A stretch of DNA of 15,411 nucleotides, from the NCBI GenBank assembly GCA_018665625.1, contig JABJCF010000483.1, positions 1 through 15,411 on the forward strand. The letters are read 5' to 3'. Below the pieces are notes generated by a model. The model was given only the letters and a program-made list of their open reading frames with translations. It was not told the DNA's origin and did no database searches. Positions 1 to 7,256 of the stretch are shown here, in pieces. The stretch's first letter is position 1, and each line of letters starts with the position of its first letter. Origin of the DNA: Nitrospina sp. (lineage in GTDB: Bacteria; Nitrospinota; Nitrospinia; Nitrospinales; VA-1). The position numbers and the translations under genes were made by a program.

Positions 1-395
1 AAAAAATAAAAATAATAACTGATATCTTTTTTTATCGGTGCGCTGGAAAGTATTTTCAGTGAGAAAGGTGCTGCGAAGTCAGTACTGCTTCTTGTATCAC
101 TGCGTGCCCGGAAAAACGTGTCCACGCGGACAGCCAGGGGAACCTTGTTTAGAAGCAAAAGGTTTTCATCCCCCGTATCAACCGTTTGATCCGAGATATC
201 TGCCCCCGGTAATTGATAGCCATTTCCAGCAAAAGCTTCCCCAAACCCATTTAGCATGGGAAATCCCACATGGCAAGTGACACAACTGAGCTTATGACGC
301 CGGGCGAATGCCGGTATCGCCTCAGCAAACTGTGGAATGAACTCTATTAATAGCGATACAATAATCAGGCTAAGAACAAATTTTTTCTTTTTCAT
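1..395 (-). CDS. Secreted c-type heme (CxxCH) protein, 3' end beyond window
   Basis: This leftward gene has no stop inside the window, so only its first 131 codons are visible. The start is the ATG at 395-393, preceded by AGGGAG (404-409) with an 8-nt spacer. The protein opens with a signal peptide: MKKKKF, then a hydrophobic run VLSLIIVSLLIEFIPQF, then a likely cleavage site after AEA (about residue 26). Shortly after comes CVTCH (Cys38, Cys41, His42; bases 270-284), the covalent heme c attachment motif, in the context HKLSCVTCHVGFPMLNGFG. The visible end, KKDISYYFYF, is rich in aromatic residues. The product is presumably exported and periplasmic or outer-membrane associated; N-terminal CxxCH plus a long beta-rich body occurs in some predicted porin-like heme proteins, but the body is out of view. 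It lies 38 nt downstream of the membrane protein gene at 434-979 and is probably co-transcribed. The heme motif and export signal are seen directly; an electron-transfer role is inferred. Confidence 0.85.
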   Translation of the reverse strand, partial: MKKKKFVLSLIIVSLLIEFIPQFAEAIPAFARRHKLSCVTCHVGFPMLNGFGEAFAGNGYQLPGADISDQTVDTGDENLLLLNKVPLAVRVDTFFRARSDTRSSTDFAAPFSLKILSSAPIKKDISYYFYF

Positions 396-433
396 TATGA
401 ATTCTCCCTGTAGCAAAGTTTCCCCAAATTAAT

Positions 434-979
434 CTAGTGGTTGATTTTCAAAATCCGTTGATTTTCAGCATCCGTTGGTTTTTGCCTAAAAACTTTGAAC
501 GCCAGGGCACAAAACAGTGCAAGTGCTGCGATATAAAACGAGGCTGCTGAAACTTGAGCTAAAAGACCTATCGCCTCCTTTGCCGCGCCCGTAGACCCCA
601 TTCTTGGTGCCAGGAATCCTGCTATGAGCCAAAAAAAACCGTAACCCAAGCTGCCGAATCCGCTCAAAATAGAAATCCCCATTTGCAGTTTGGGGGTAAA
701 TGTTAACCCGGCGGCCACCAGAGAAAATACAATGCTGATAACGCCCATCGTTTGCGAATGTAAATGGGCGCGTTTCATGTAAACCCAGGCTTTTTTCGAC
801 ACTTTGTCGGCTAAGCTTTGATCGCCGTTATATTTTTCTGCCAGTGCGGCTGCTGCATTTTCCTTAAACGTGTCTTTAAAGCTATCCTCGCAACATCCAA
901 ACCCTAAACCCATCGCACCACCAAAAAGGATTGCGATCATGGCAAGAGCCAGCCCATATTTAATATGTGTAAAATTCAT
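434..979 (-). CDS. Four-helix membrane protein of unknown function, possible heme or metal ligands
   Basis: This is a 181-aa protein with an ATG at 979-977 and a strong Shine-Dalgarno GGAGGA (987-992) 7 nt upstream. Four hydrophobic segments are visible at about residues 8-28, 77-94, 98-123 and 140-165. The first is followed by GCCED (Cys29, Cys30), then a mostly polar stretch of about 45 residues. Just before helix 2 comes KRAHLHSQTMG, with His72 and His74. His-x-His at a helix end and the adjacent Cys pair could bind heme or a metal; this is inference from residue placement only. It is the first gene of a probable two-gene leftward operon with the CxxCH heme protein 38 nt downstream, which suggests a membrane partner, anchor or quinol-side component for that protein. 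The helix near LGYGFFWLIAGFLAP is glycine- and aromatic-rich. I do not recognise a named family. Confidence 0.8.
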   Translation of the reverse strand: MNFTHIKYGLALAMIAILFGGAMGLGFGCCEDSFKDTFKENAAAALAEKYNGDQSLADKVSKKAWVYMKRAHLHSQTMGVISIVFSLVAAGLTFTPKLQMGISILSGFGSLGYGFFWLIAGFLAPRMGSTGAAKEAIGLLAQVSAASFYIAALALFCALAFKVFRQKPTDAENQRILKINH

Positions 980-1018
980 GATTTATTCCTCCAAAAGATT
1001 AGTGGACTGACAAATAAG

Positions 1019-1033
1019 AACCGCGATACGGTT
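1019..1033. promoter_or_regulatory. Small palindrome, candidate operator
   Basis: AACCG and CGGTT form a perfect 5-bp inverted repeat around a 5-nt centre (CGATA). The palindrome lies in the 205-nt region between the divergent membrane protein/heme protein operon and the HTH regulator, ending 6 nt before the candidate -35 box at 1040. This is a sensible place for autoregulation or activation by the adjacent HTH protein. A 5-bp arm can occur by chance. Confidence 0.25.
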
Positions 1034-1039
1034 GCAGAA

Positions 1040-1068
1040 TGGACAAACACGGGATGCAGTGGCATAAT
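1040..1068 (+). promoter_or_regulatory. Candidate sigma70 promoter for the HTH regulator
   Basis: TGGACA (1040-1045) and CATAAT (1063-1068) are separated by exactly 17 nt; each box matches the consensus at five of six positions. Transcription would begin near 1075 and leave a leader of about 110 nt before the HTH gene. The site was found by reading, with no scoring against background. Confidence 0.4.
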
Positions 1069-1184
1069 TCTTTTCCAGACATAATTGAGGGTTTTTGTCT
1101 TCATAAGTGCCAAATTAAGCCATTTGAAAAAATCTTCAATCCGTCAAACGACCTACAAAGTTAAACCTTTAATTGCCAATAGTT

Positions 1185-1730
1185 ATGGATAGCTCTATGT
1201 CAAAAGACAGTGCTTTTATGGTGGTGTTTCTGGTGATCATTTCCATAATTAGCGGATTGGACATATTTTTTGACTTACAGGAAGGGGCTTCGATTGGCCA
1301 TATAAGTACTGAGGGGATCATTCTCTCCGTTGCACTTCTTGGTGTTTTTTGGATTGTTCGCCAGAATATTCAAATAAAAAAAGACAACAAGAATTTGCAT
1401 CAAAACCTCGAGAGGTTAGAGCAGGATACGGCTCTATGGAAAGCGGAAGCTGAGAAGTACCTGCAAGGCTTAGGCGATGCTATCAACAAACAAATGTCTC
1501 ACTGGAGTTTTACAACGGCAGAAAAGGAGGTAGGCTTGCTTATGTTGAAAGGATTCAGTTTCAAGGAAGTTGCAAGCTTCAGAGAAACCAGTGAAAGAAC
1601 AGCCAGACAACAATCTCTTGAGATATATAAAAAGTCCGGACTTTCGGGGAGGGCTGAGTTTTCCGCTTTCTTTCTGGAAGATTTGCTTTTACCAAAAAGC
1701 AAAGATGAAAAAATCAGTTTTCAGGACTAG
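1185..1730 (+). CDS. Membrane-anchored LuxR/GerE-type HTH transcriptional regulator
   Basis: From the ATG at 1185 the product is 181 aa; a TTG at 1173 and an ATG at 1197 are alternative starts, and no clear ribosome binding site decides between them. Two hydrophobic segments (about residues 10-29 and 43-58) form a membrane hairpin, followed by a charged, probably coiled-coil stretch (about 60-92). The C-terminal part (about 107-165) reads as a LuxR/GerE helix-turn-helix: FTTAEKEVGLLMLKGFSFKEVA, then SERTARQQSLEIYKKSGL as the recognition-helix region, then GRAEFSAFFLEDLL. There is no receiver domain or phosphoacceptor Asp before the HTH, so a signal would act through the membrane part or through oligomerisation. 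It is divergent from the membrane protein/heme protein operon, the obvious candidate target besides itself. The HTH class is clear; its targets are inference. Confidence 0.85.
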   Translation: MDSSMSKDSAFMVVFLVIISIISGLDIFFDLQEGASIGHISTEGIILSVALLGVFWIVRQNIQIKKDNKNLHQNLERLEQDTALWKAEAEKYLQGLGDAINKQMSHWSFTTAEKEVGLLMLKGFSFKEVASFRETSERTARQQSLEIYKKSGLSGRAEFSAFFLEDLLLPKSKDEKISFQD

Positions 1731-1929
1731 AAAGCTTCCTATCTATTCAGTCTCGAAGTAGCGAAAGAACAATTCCTGTGAATCGAGGGGTCACAAAGTT
1801 CTCACGCGAATCATCATCGCACCCACCACCGGAATTCCACTGAACCTGCAATAACTACTAGTGGTCAATAGGCTCCTGTGATATTTTTCCATAGCTTTCA
1901 TGCCCCGAAGGGGTAACGCCGAGTGGTGG

Positions 1930-2229
1930 TTAAAACTCTTCGTCTTCGGGGTCGTCGTCTTCCATGGCGGCATCAACTTCATCTTGCTCGGCTTTATCCA
2001 TCAGTTCTTTGATTTGCTCGTATCCCGCTGCGAGTTTTTGGATATTCATCAGCAATGTAATGAGTTCTGGATTCTCACATTCCTGAATACCGGCGACAAG
2101 GGCTCCGCGCTCATCCTCATCATATTTTTCATCCCATTTATCAAATGTAGCCAGGATTTTGTTTTTACAATGTAGCAAGTCGTAGAAAAAACTTTGAATT
2201 TCAATTTTTGGCATAACAATCTCATCCAT
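1930..2229 (-). CDS. Small acidic hypothetical protein
   Basis: Counting from the ATG at 2229-2227, this is 99 aa; a TTG at 2232 and an ATG at 2214 (giving MPKIEIQSFFY) are equally possible starts, since none has a clear ribosome binding site. The product is soluble and strongly acidic. It has a helical-looking core with LLHCKNKILATFDKWDEKY and PELITLLMNIQKLAAGYEQIKELMDKAEQ, and ends in an almost wholly acidic tail, EDDDPEDEEF. No catalytic or binding motif is visible. It is divergent from the DUF1566-type gene at 2364, with a 134-nt AT-rich region between them. The 199 nt between its stop and the HTH gene contain nothing I can name; one weak CCCC-GAA-GGGG hairpin there has no T-run. I do not recognise a family. 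The balanced amino acid composition supports a real gene. Confidence 0.6.
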   Translation of the reverse strand: MDEIVMPKIEIQSFFYDLLHCKNKILATFDKWDEKYDEDERGALVAGIQECENPELITLLMNIQKLAAGYEQIKELMDKAEQDEVDAAMEDDDPEDEEF

Positions 2230-2363
2230 CAAATCCGGACCAAACCGGAAAAAAAAATTAATAAAAAACCTTTGCCCTTACAAGGTGCTGATATTATTAT
2301 AGAGCGTCCCATCACGGGAAACGCAAATTATACTACATCATTCCAGAATAATATTAATCAATC
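2230..2363. promoter_or_regulatory. AT-rich divergent intergenic region with candidate -10 boxes
   Basis: On the minus strand there are two perfect TATAAT hexamers (2296-2301 and 2327-2332), either of which could serve the small acidic gene; neither has a good -35 at 16-18 nt. On the plus strand TTGCCC (2272-2277) and TATTAT (2295-2300) are 17 nt apart and could serve the DUF1566-type gene. The overlap of opposing boxes would make the two promoters compete. The region is AT-rich, so chance matches are expected. Confidence 0.3.
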
Positions 2364-2846
2364 ATGTCAGACGAAGAACGATTTAAAGACAACGAAAACG
2401 GCACCATCTCAGATTCTCGCTACAACCTGATGTGGGCCAAAGAAGACAGCTACCAGATGCGTGAAAAATGGTGTGCCTGGAAAGGGGCCCACAATTATGT
2501 TGCCTGGTTAAACGAGCAAAAATACGCAGGCCATGAGGACTGGCGCGTGCCAAAAAGCCAGGAGTGCAGAAACCTTTACGACCACGAAAGTAAAAACTCG
2601 GACTTCAACGGCGATATCGTTCATATTGATTATAAATTTCCTGAGGGTTGCGGCTCCAACTATTGGTGCGTGGAAGAAGCGGGAATCAATGCAATGGCTT
2701 ATAATTTTTATAGTGATCGTGCCTATCAGGTCCGAAAAAAAGCCAAAGACGAAGAAAGAATGAGTTGCCGAGCTGTCCGCACCGCGGGTCCGCCAGTAAA
2801 AAAGAGCGGCCGCTTATCAAATACGGGTAGAACCCGAAGAGAATGA
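2364..2846 (+). CDS. DUF1566 (Lcl C-terminal domain-like) small protein
   Basis: This 160-aa protein starts at the ATG at 2364; no ribosome binding site is evident. It has the hallmarks of DUF1566/Lcl-type domains: RFKDNENGTISDSRYNLMWAKED near the start (the usual 'F.DNGDGTV.D..TGLMW' opening), W-KGAHNYVAWLN, and YAGHEDWRVPKSQE, which matches the diagnostic 'G..DWRLP...EL' motif at about residues 55-66. Such domains are usually found in secreted or surface lectin-like proteins, but no signal peptide is present here, so this copy appears cytoplasmic or incomplete. Five cysteines (37, 68, 96, 102, 135) may form disulfides if it is exported. The C-terminus is short, basic and low in hydrophobic residues (PPVKKSGRLSNTGRTRRE). 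A 6-bp inverted repeat (CGAAGA/TCTTCG, 2835-2856) overlaps the stop codon. The family call is solid at motif level; the function is unknown. Confidence 0.75.
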   Translation: MSDEERFKDNENGTISDSRYNLMWAKEDSYQMREKWCAWKGAHNYVAWLNEQKYAGHEDWRVPKSQECRNLYDHESKNSDFNGDIVHIDYKFPEGCGSNYWCVEEAGINAMAYNFYSDRAYQVRKKAKDEERMSCRAVRTAGPPVKKSGRLSNTGRTRRE

Positions 2847-2877
2847 CAGGTCTTCGAAATGTTATAAATCACCCCAG

Positions 2878-2898
2878 CCCCTCTTTAAAAAAGAGGGG
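2878..2898. repeat. Perfect palindromic hairpin, possible dispersed repeat or weak terminator
   Basis: CCCCTCTTT (2878-2886) and AAAGAGGGG (2890-2898) form a perfect 9-bp stem around AAA. The hairpin sits between the DUF1566 gene and alr. No T-run follows on either strand, so it would be a poor intrinsic terminator. The flanks, ACCCCAGCC on the left and AACCCCC on the right, resemble the context of small palindromic intergenic repeats seen in many bacteria. It ends 21 nt before the alr start and could also affect alr translation. Confidence 0.55.
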
Positions 2899-2919
2899 TT
2901 CATTTAAACCCCCATACTG

Positions 2920-4077
2920 ATGGCTCAACACCGAGCGACTCGCGCTGAAATAAATTTGAAGGCTTTTAAACATAACCTTCAAAACTTAAAAACTATACTT
3001 ACCCCTGAAACGGGCATCATGGCTGTTGTAAAAGCCGACGCTTATGGGCATGGAGCTCTCCCTTGCGCCAAAGCAGCGGTGGAGTCAGGAGTCGACTATC
3101 TGGGTGCAGGCGTCATCGAAGAAGGGATTGATCTGAGAAAAAATGGCATCACCAATCCCATCCTGATTCTTGGAAGCATTTTCCCCGATGAAACACCCGA
3201 CTTGGTTCACCACAATCTTTCCACTATTCTGTGCACCTCTCAGTTAGCGCAGTCGCTTTCGAAGGAAGCAGAAAAACAAGGGAAATCGGTTAACGTCCAC
3301 ATCAAAGTAGATACAGGCATGAACCGTCTGGGGGTTCATCCCGAAAATTTACTCGAACTGATCAAAGAAATTGGAAGTCTGCCCGGCTTAAAGATAGAAG
3401 GTCTATCCACCCATTTTTCTTCTGCCGATGACGAAGACATCTCTATCACTAACAATCAAATTAAACTGTTTCAAAAAATCCTTGCCGAAATGCAGGAGAT
3501 GGGAGTGCAACCCCCTCTCACTCATCTGGCTAACACTTCAGCTTTATTTAGATTTCCTGAGAGCCACTCAAAAATGGTAAGACCTGGACTCATCCTTTAC
3601 GGAGCCCTGCCCTCACCTGTTTTACAACCTGTGGTTCAGGATATTTGTAAAAAGGAAAACTTAGAAAATTTTCAACCCGTCATGCAGTGGAAAAGCAAAA
3701 TCATTCTCCTTAAATCCGTACTAAAAGGCCAACCCCTCAGTTACTCGAGAAAATATTTCACCCAAAGGGAAAGTCTCATCGCCACTCTACCCATAGGCTA
3801 TGCAGATGGATTACACCGTGACCTTTCAAACAAAATGGAAGTCCTTATAAAAGGCAAACGGGCTCCTCAAGTCGGGACCATATGCATGGATATGACGTTG
3901 ATTGATGTCACTGAAATTCCGAATGTTAAACTGGGAGACGAAGTGGTAATTTTTGGCAGGCAGGGTGCAGAAGAAATTCAAGTGGAAGAGCTCGCGGAAA
4001 AAGGAAACACCATTCCTTACGAACTTCTATGCAATGTGGGAAAACGGGTACCCCGAGTTTATACAAGTCACTCCTAA
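2920..4077 (+). CDS. alr: Alanine racemase
   Basis: PLP-dependent alanine racemase (EC 5.1.1.1), which interconverts L- and D-alanine and supplies D-Ala for peptidoglycan in the cytoplasm. The 385 residues match a full-length enzyme. The N-terminal TIM barrel carries VVKADAYGHG with the PLP Schiff-base Lys38. KVDTGMNRLG follows, with Lys129 (often carbamylated in the family) and Arg136. VRPGLILYG holds Arg221, which contacts the PLP pyridine nitrogen. The C-terminal beta domain holds the second catalytic base, Tyr275, in LSYSRKY, and the substrate-binding GTICMDM (Met323, Asp324). The Tyr motif is normally SYG, and the Gly is Ser here. The stretch between LYGALPSP and PVMQWKSKI (about 231-252) is longer than usual. 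The start is fixed by an in-frame TAA at 2905; no ribosome binding site is evident. The stop is 29 nt from that of the convergent 1027-aa gene. Confidence 0.97.
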   Translation: MAQHRATRAEINLKAFKHNLQNLKTILTPETGIMAVVKADAYGHGALPCAKAAVESGVDYLGAGVIEEGIDLRKNGITNPILILGSIFPDETPDLVHHNLSTILCTSQLAQSLSKEAEKQGKSVNVHIKVDTGMNRLGVHPENLLELIKEIGSLPGLKIEGLSTHFSSADDEDISITNNQIKLFQKILAEMQEMGVQPPLTHLANTSALFRFPESHSKMVRPGLILYGALPSPVLQPVVQDICKKENLENFQPVMQWKSKIILLKSVLKGQPLSYSRKYFTQRESLIATLPIGYADGLHRDLSNKMEVLIKGKRAPQVGTICMDMTLIDVTEIPNVKLGDEVVIFGRQGAEEIQVEELAEKGNTIPYELLCNVGKRVPRVYTSHS

Positions 4078-4106
4078 TTTAAAAAATGAACGGACCATCA
4101 AAAATT

Positions 4107-7100
4107 CTATTTTGAGGCTTCCTTTTTTTCCATTTCTTTCTGTTGTATCTCATTTCCAAAAACTGGAATCAGACGTTTGGAAAGGGCTTCTTGCGCCTGA
4201 TCCTCACTTGTGGTGAGACCTAGGATATTCAATATGTCATGAAGGCTTACTTCATGCCCTTTAGCTGTCCTCACAGGGTCCATAATATAACGCAACATTT
4301 CCCCAAGCTCGTCTAGTACTGAATGCAGGTGGCTGATCGCTGCAAATGACATAGCCTCTCTGGAGAATTTATCCTGGGTTCGACCTTCTAATAGGTCGTC
4401 CCAAGAGGGTGCTTTGGCGGTTTCAAGATATTTGGCTGCCGAAGCGAGTTTTTTGTCCATATCAGGAGTTTTTAAAAGCTCATCCAAATATTCCACCAAT
4501 ATTGTATCCAGCATGGACAAAATAACTTTGGCCTTTTCAAACGAAATGGGTTGTTTGCCTTGATCTAGGAAGATTCTAAAATCCGATTTCCCGTAGAGCT
4601 GTTTCAAAATATCCTGTTCAATCTTTTTCCACAGATCTTCACTTTCCCCCTTAATTCGCTGAAATAATATGAGGTAATGTGAGGCAGCCAACTTAGCGAT
4701 GGGCATAAAAATGCCGTGTCCAAATTCGAGGCCCACAACCTTACTAACCGCAAAGTCTCTTACTTTCTTAAGTTTCCCTTTATCTTTTTTCTTTTCAGGA
4801 TTTGCTAAGCGACCAAGACGCGTCCCCTTTGCAAAAATTGCCCCGTTTAGAAAAAAGGCACCTACAACGTGGCCCAATAACTGGCCGAGAATGCGCAACT
4901 CTTTTGCCGTATAGTTTCCCTGGAGGATGGCCTTCGGCCCATATGAAAGGATTCTCCAAATGGTTCTAAATCCTAATTTACCAAGCCCCATAGCGGTCAA
5001 CCCAATGGTACCTCCTACAAGAGCAACCATACAGACGATCGCAAAGTGGTCCGAAAGTTTGGATATAATTTTAAATTCCTCTCTGACACTGATATCCTTA
5101 ATGGCAGTTTTCATTCCACTGAATTTTACATCTGTAGCCTTAGAGGCTTTACTTACCGTTTGTGAATAAGCGTCCAATAGAATTCTCATGCGTTCTGTCC
5201 GGGCTTTTTCCCATTTTTCACGAGTTATGGGAGGCTGGTCTGCCAAATCGGAAAATATTTCGATAACTTCTTCAGCGCTATCATAATCAAGAAAATAGAC
5301 ATTGGAGAATAGAAGCACCGCCGAGGAACGCGCCTGGTGGCCAATATCTTCAAAACGTTTGATCAACAATTTACCCGCAGCAGGATTGATCACTCCTTTA
5401 AGTTCATCAACTTTATCCTGCACTTTATCCAAACTCCCGCGCAGGCGACTAAATAATTTGTACCAACGAAAGAGCATGGGCCCATCGATTATAAAATCTT
5501 TATATTTTTTAAGCAGCGACTCAAGGGCATCGCGGGCAAAACCGCGCAAGAAACCACGTACAAACTCGAGATATTTCATATTAGTTTGAGGAAAAAGCGA
5601 TACCAGCATATCTACCATCAAAAACTGCAATTGGGTTTTAAACCGTTTCAATCCCTCTCGAACAAATTTCTTGTTCGTAAAATTCATGACCTGGTCTTTC
5701 ACCAGCCAGACAAACCCACCCCAAAGCGAAACAGCACCGACAATAGGCAGAAGCAATGCCGTAGCAAGAAATGTAAAAACCATAATGACAGGAATCAGGT
5801 GCTTTGTTTTTTTGTATACCAGATCGGAGACCATTACTATCTTCAGGTCCAGCATGAATAAGTTATCCCGAATCCGTGTGGTGAGCCCATCCTTAATCCT
5901 GCGAATATAAGTAAAACCATGTTCAGAGCCTATATAGCGTCTGTTCCCGGTTCTTTCGAGCGGCAATCCTTGTAGGAAAAAATTTATTGTCGGTTTTCGC
6001 TTAGCCTTGCGAAGAGCCTTTTTCAGAACCTTCTTGAATTCTCCGGTAGATTCTTTTAATGCATTATCCAGAGGCTCAAAGATCAGTTTTTCTCTGTCCA
6101 GGCCTGCCAATTCGGTCTTGCTGACATGGACCTCGTAAACCCTGTCACCAAACCGCATATCAACCATTGCCACAAACCAGTCCCATTCGTTATCCGGCAA
6201 ACCTTTCTCATTCGGCTGCACTTCCCATTGTTTGAGGACCCAGTTGCGCGGATTAACGACACGCTCATTGTGGCCAAGAGGAACCTTACCGACATAATTG
6301 ATGATTTTAGGAGGGATATATATCTTGGGACCCGTATTGGATAAAAAGAAGATGGCTTCCATGGGCTTTCCCGTTGGGTTTTTGTGAGTTAAATAATCCC
6401 AAATATTTTCACCTGGCAGGACACCCCCAACCAGGATCACCTTTGCATTAATAACACCAGATTCATCAAACCGTAGCTCATATATAATTAGATATTTACC
6501 CGCCCTAAACATAACGTGAGGAACATTCACGGCCGGAAAAATTTCGAAAAAATTCTGTTTTATATATGGATCGCTGAGACGCTCCATTTCAAAGACGCGT
6601 TGTTGAGGTTTCTCAGGTGAAGGGTCTTTATATTTAGGGTAATAATTACCCTTGGAATCGTAAGTGGCATTCGTAACAACACTCTCATAAAACCCGGTAA
6701 CGGATGTATCTGGCAAACCTGCGGGGGGTAGGATTTTTGAAAAATGTCGCTGAAAATTCCGTTGCCGAATTACTGTGGAAAGATCGCTGATAGCCTCTAC
6801 GCCAGGTAGGAATTGAGCGTCTTCAAGCTCCTGTTGTTCATCCCACACCAAATCGCCGCGAAGATAGGTACTATGCAAGAAAATTTGTTCGATATTTTTG
6901 GGGTCATCATCACTGAAAGGCAGACTAGCATCAAAGTAATAAGGGGGATCTTTTTTAACAAGTTTTACAGGACGCTTATCTATCCTTAAATGATTTTTAA
7001 ACATCGCCCCCAGGCGTATTGATCGTTCGCGGTCATCGACTATCGCAGGGACTGGGCTTTCAAGAGAACTATGCAGTCCAAATAATATCTGGCATTCATC

Positions 7101-7190
7101 GGGCAAGGGTTGGTCTCCTCCCAACCCCTGTACGGGCTGTCTATAAAAAAGCCCAACCATTTTCAGAAGTAGGGATTTGACATTACTCAT
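4107..7190 (-). CDS. Large hypothetical protein (1027 aa) with internal hydrophobic segments
   Basis: I do not recognise this protein. It starts at the ATG at 7190-7188, with only a weak upstream site. Residues 1-450 look soluble: no signal peptide, many aromatic and charged residues, and beta-like runs such as VMFRAGKYLIIYELRFDESG (227-246), VILVGGVLPGENIWDYL and NEWDWFVAMVDMRFGDRVYEV. A long hydrophobic segment follows at about 464-498 (LIPVIMVFTFLATALLLPIVG...), enough for a membrane hairpin. Later hydrophobic stretches lie at about 716-736 (FAIVCMVALVGGTIGL) and 768-786. The segments between and after them are helical and basic (500-620), and the C-terminus is charged (EMEKKEASK). A big soluble head, an internal hydrophobic hairpin and no export signal fit a membrane-inserting or pore-forming protein, or a multi-helix membrane protein with large cytoplasmic domains; sequence alone cannot decide. 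It lies 66 nt downstream of the 1099-aa gene on the same strand, so co-transcription is likely. Confidence 0.85.
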   Translation of the reverse strand: MSNVKSLLLKMVGLFYRQPVQGLGGDQPLPDECQILFGLHSSLESPVPAIVDDRERSIRLGAMFKNHLRIDKRPVKLVKKDPPYYFDASLPFSDDDPKNIEQIFLHSTYLRGDLVWDEQQELEDAQFLPGVEAISDLSTVIRQRNFQRHFSKILPPAGLPDTSVTGFYESVVTNATYDSKGNYYPKYKDPSPEKPQQRVFEMERLSDPYIKQNFFEIFPAVNVPHVMFRAGKYLIIYELRFDESGVINAKVILVGGVLPGENIWDYLTHKNPTGKPMEAIFFLSNTGPKIYIPPKIINYVGKVPLGHNERVVNPRNWVLKQWEVQPNEKGLPDNEWDWFVAMVDMRFGDRVYEVHVSKTELAGLDREKLIFEPLDNALKESTGEFKKVLKKALRKAKRKPTINFFLQGLPLERTGNRRYIGSEHGFTYIRRIKDGLTTRIRDNLFMLDLKIVMVSDLVYKKTKHLIPVIMVFTFLATALLLPIVGAVSLWGGFVWLVKDQVMNFTNKKFVREGLKRFKTQLQFLMVDMLVSLFPQTNMKYLEFVRGFLRGFARDALESLLKKYKDFIIDGPMLFRWYKLFSRLRGSLDKVQDKVDELKGVINPAAGKLLIKRFEDIGHQARSSAVLLFSNVYFLDYDSAEEVIEIFSDLADQPPITREKWEKARTERMRILLDAYSQTVSKASKATDVKFSGMKTAIKDISVREEFKIISKLSDHFAIVCMVALVGGTIGLTAMGLGKLGFRTIWRILSYGPKAILQGNYTAKELRILGQLLGHVVGAFFLNGAIFAKGTRLGRLANPEKKKDKGKLKKVRDFAVSKVVGLEFGHGIFMPIAKLAASHYLILFQRIKGESEDLWKKIEQDILKQLYGKSDFRIFLDQGKQPISFEKAKVILSMLDTILVEYLDELLKTPDMDKKLASAAKYLETAKAPSWDDLLEGRTQDKFSREAMSFAAISHLHSVLDELGEMLRYIMDPVRTAKGHEVSLHDILNILGLTTSEDQAQEALSKRLIPVFGNEIQQKEMEKKEASK

Positions 7191-7256
7191 ATCACTTTTT
7201 TTTCTGACAAAGGACCAAAAAGACTGCGCCCTCTATTGTATTTTTTATCTTGAATT

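Noticed and set aside
38..280. 80-aa rightward open frame at the left edge
   Set aside because: It is antisense to the CxxCH heme protein, whose signal peptide, heme motif and ribosome binding site make the leftward frame the real one.
1899..1917. Hairpin CCCC-GAA-GGGG downstream of the small acidic gene
   Set aside because: The stem is only 4 bp plus a wobble, with no T-run on either strand, so it is not a credible terminator.
4098..4129. TCAAAA/TTTTGA inverted repeat and T7 run between alr and the 1027-aa gene
   Set aside because: The stem is all but one pair A-T, 6 bp, and the T-run begins 7 nt after it; too weak to call as a terminator, though it lies where one would be expected.
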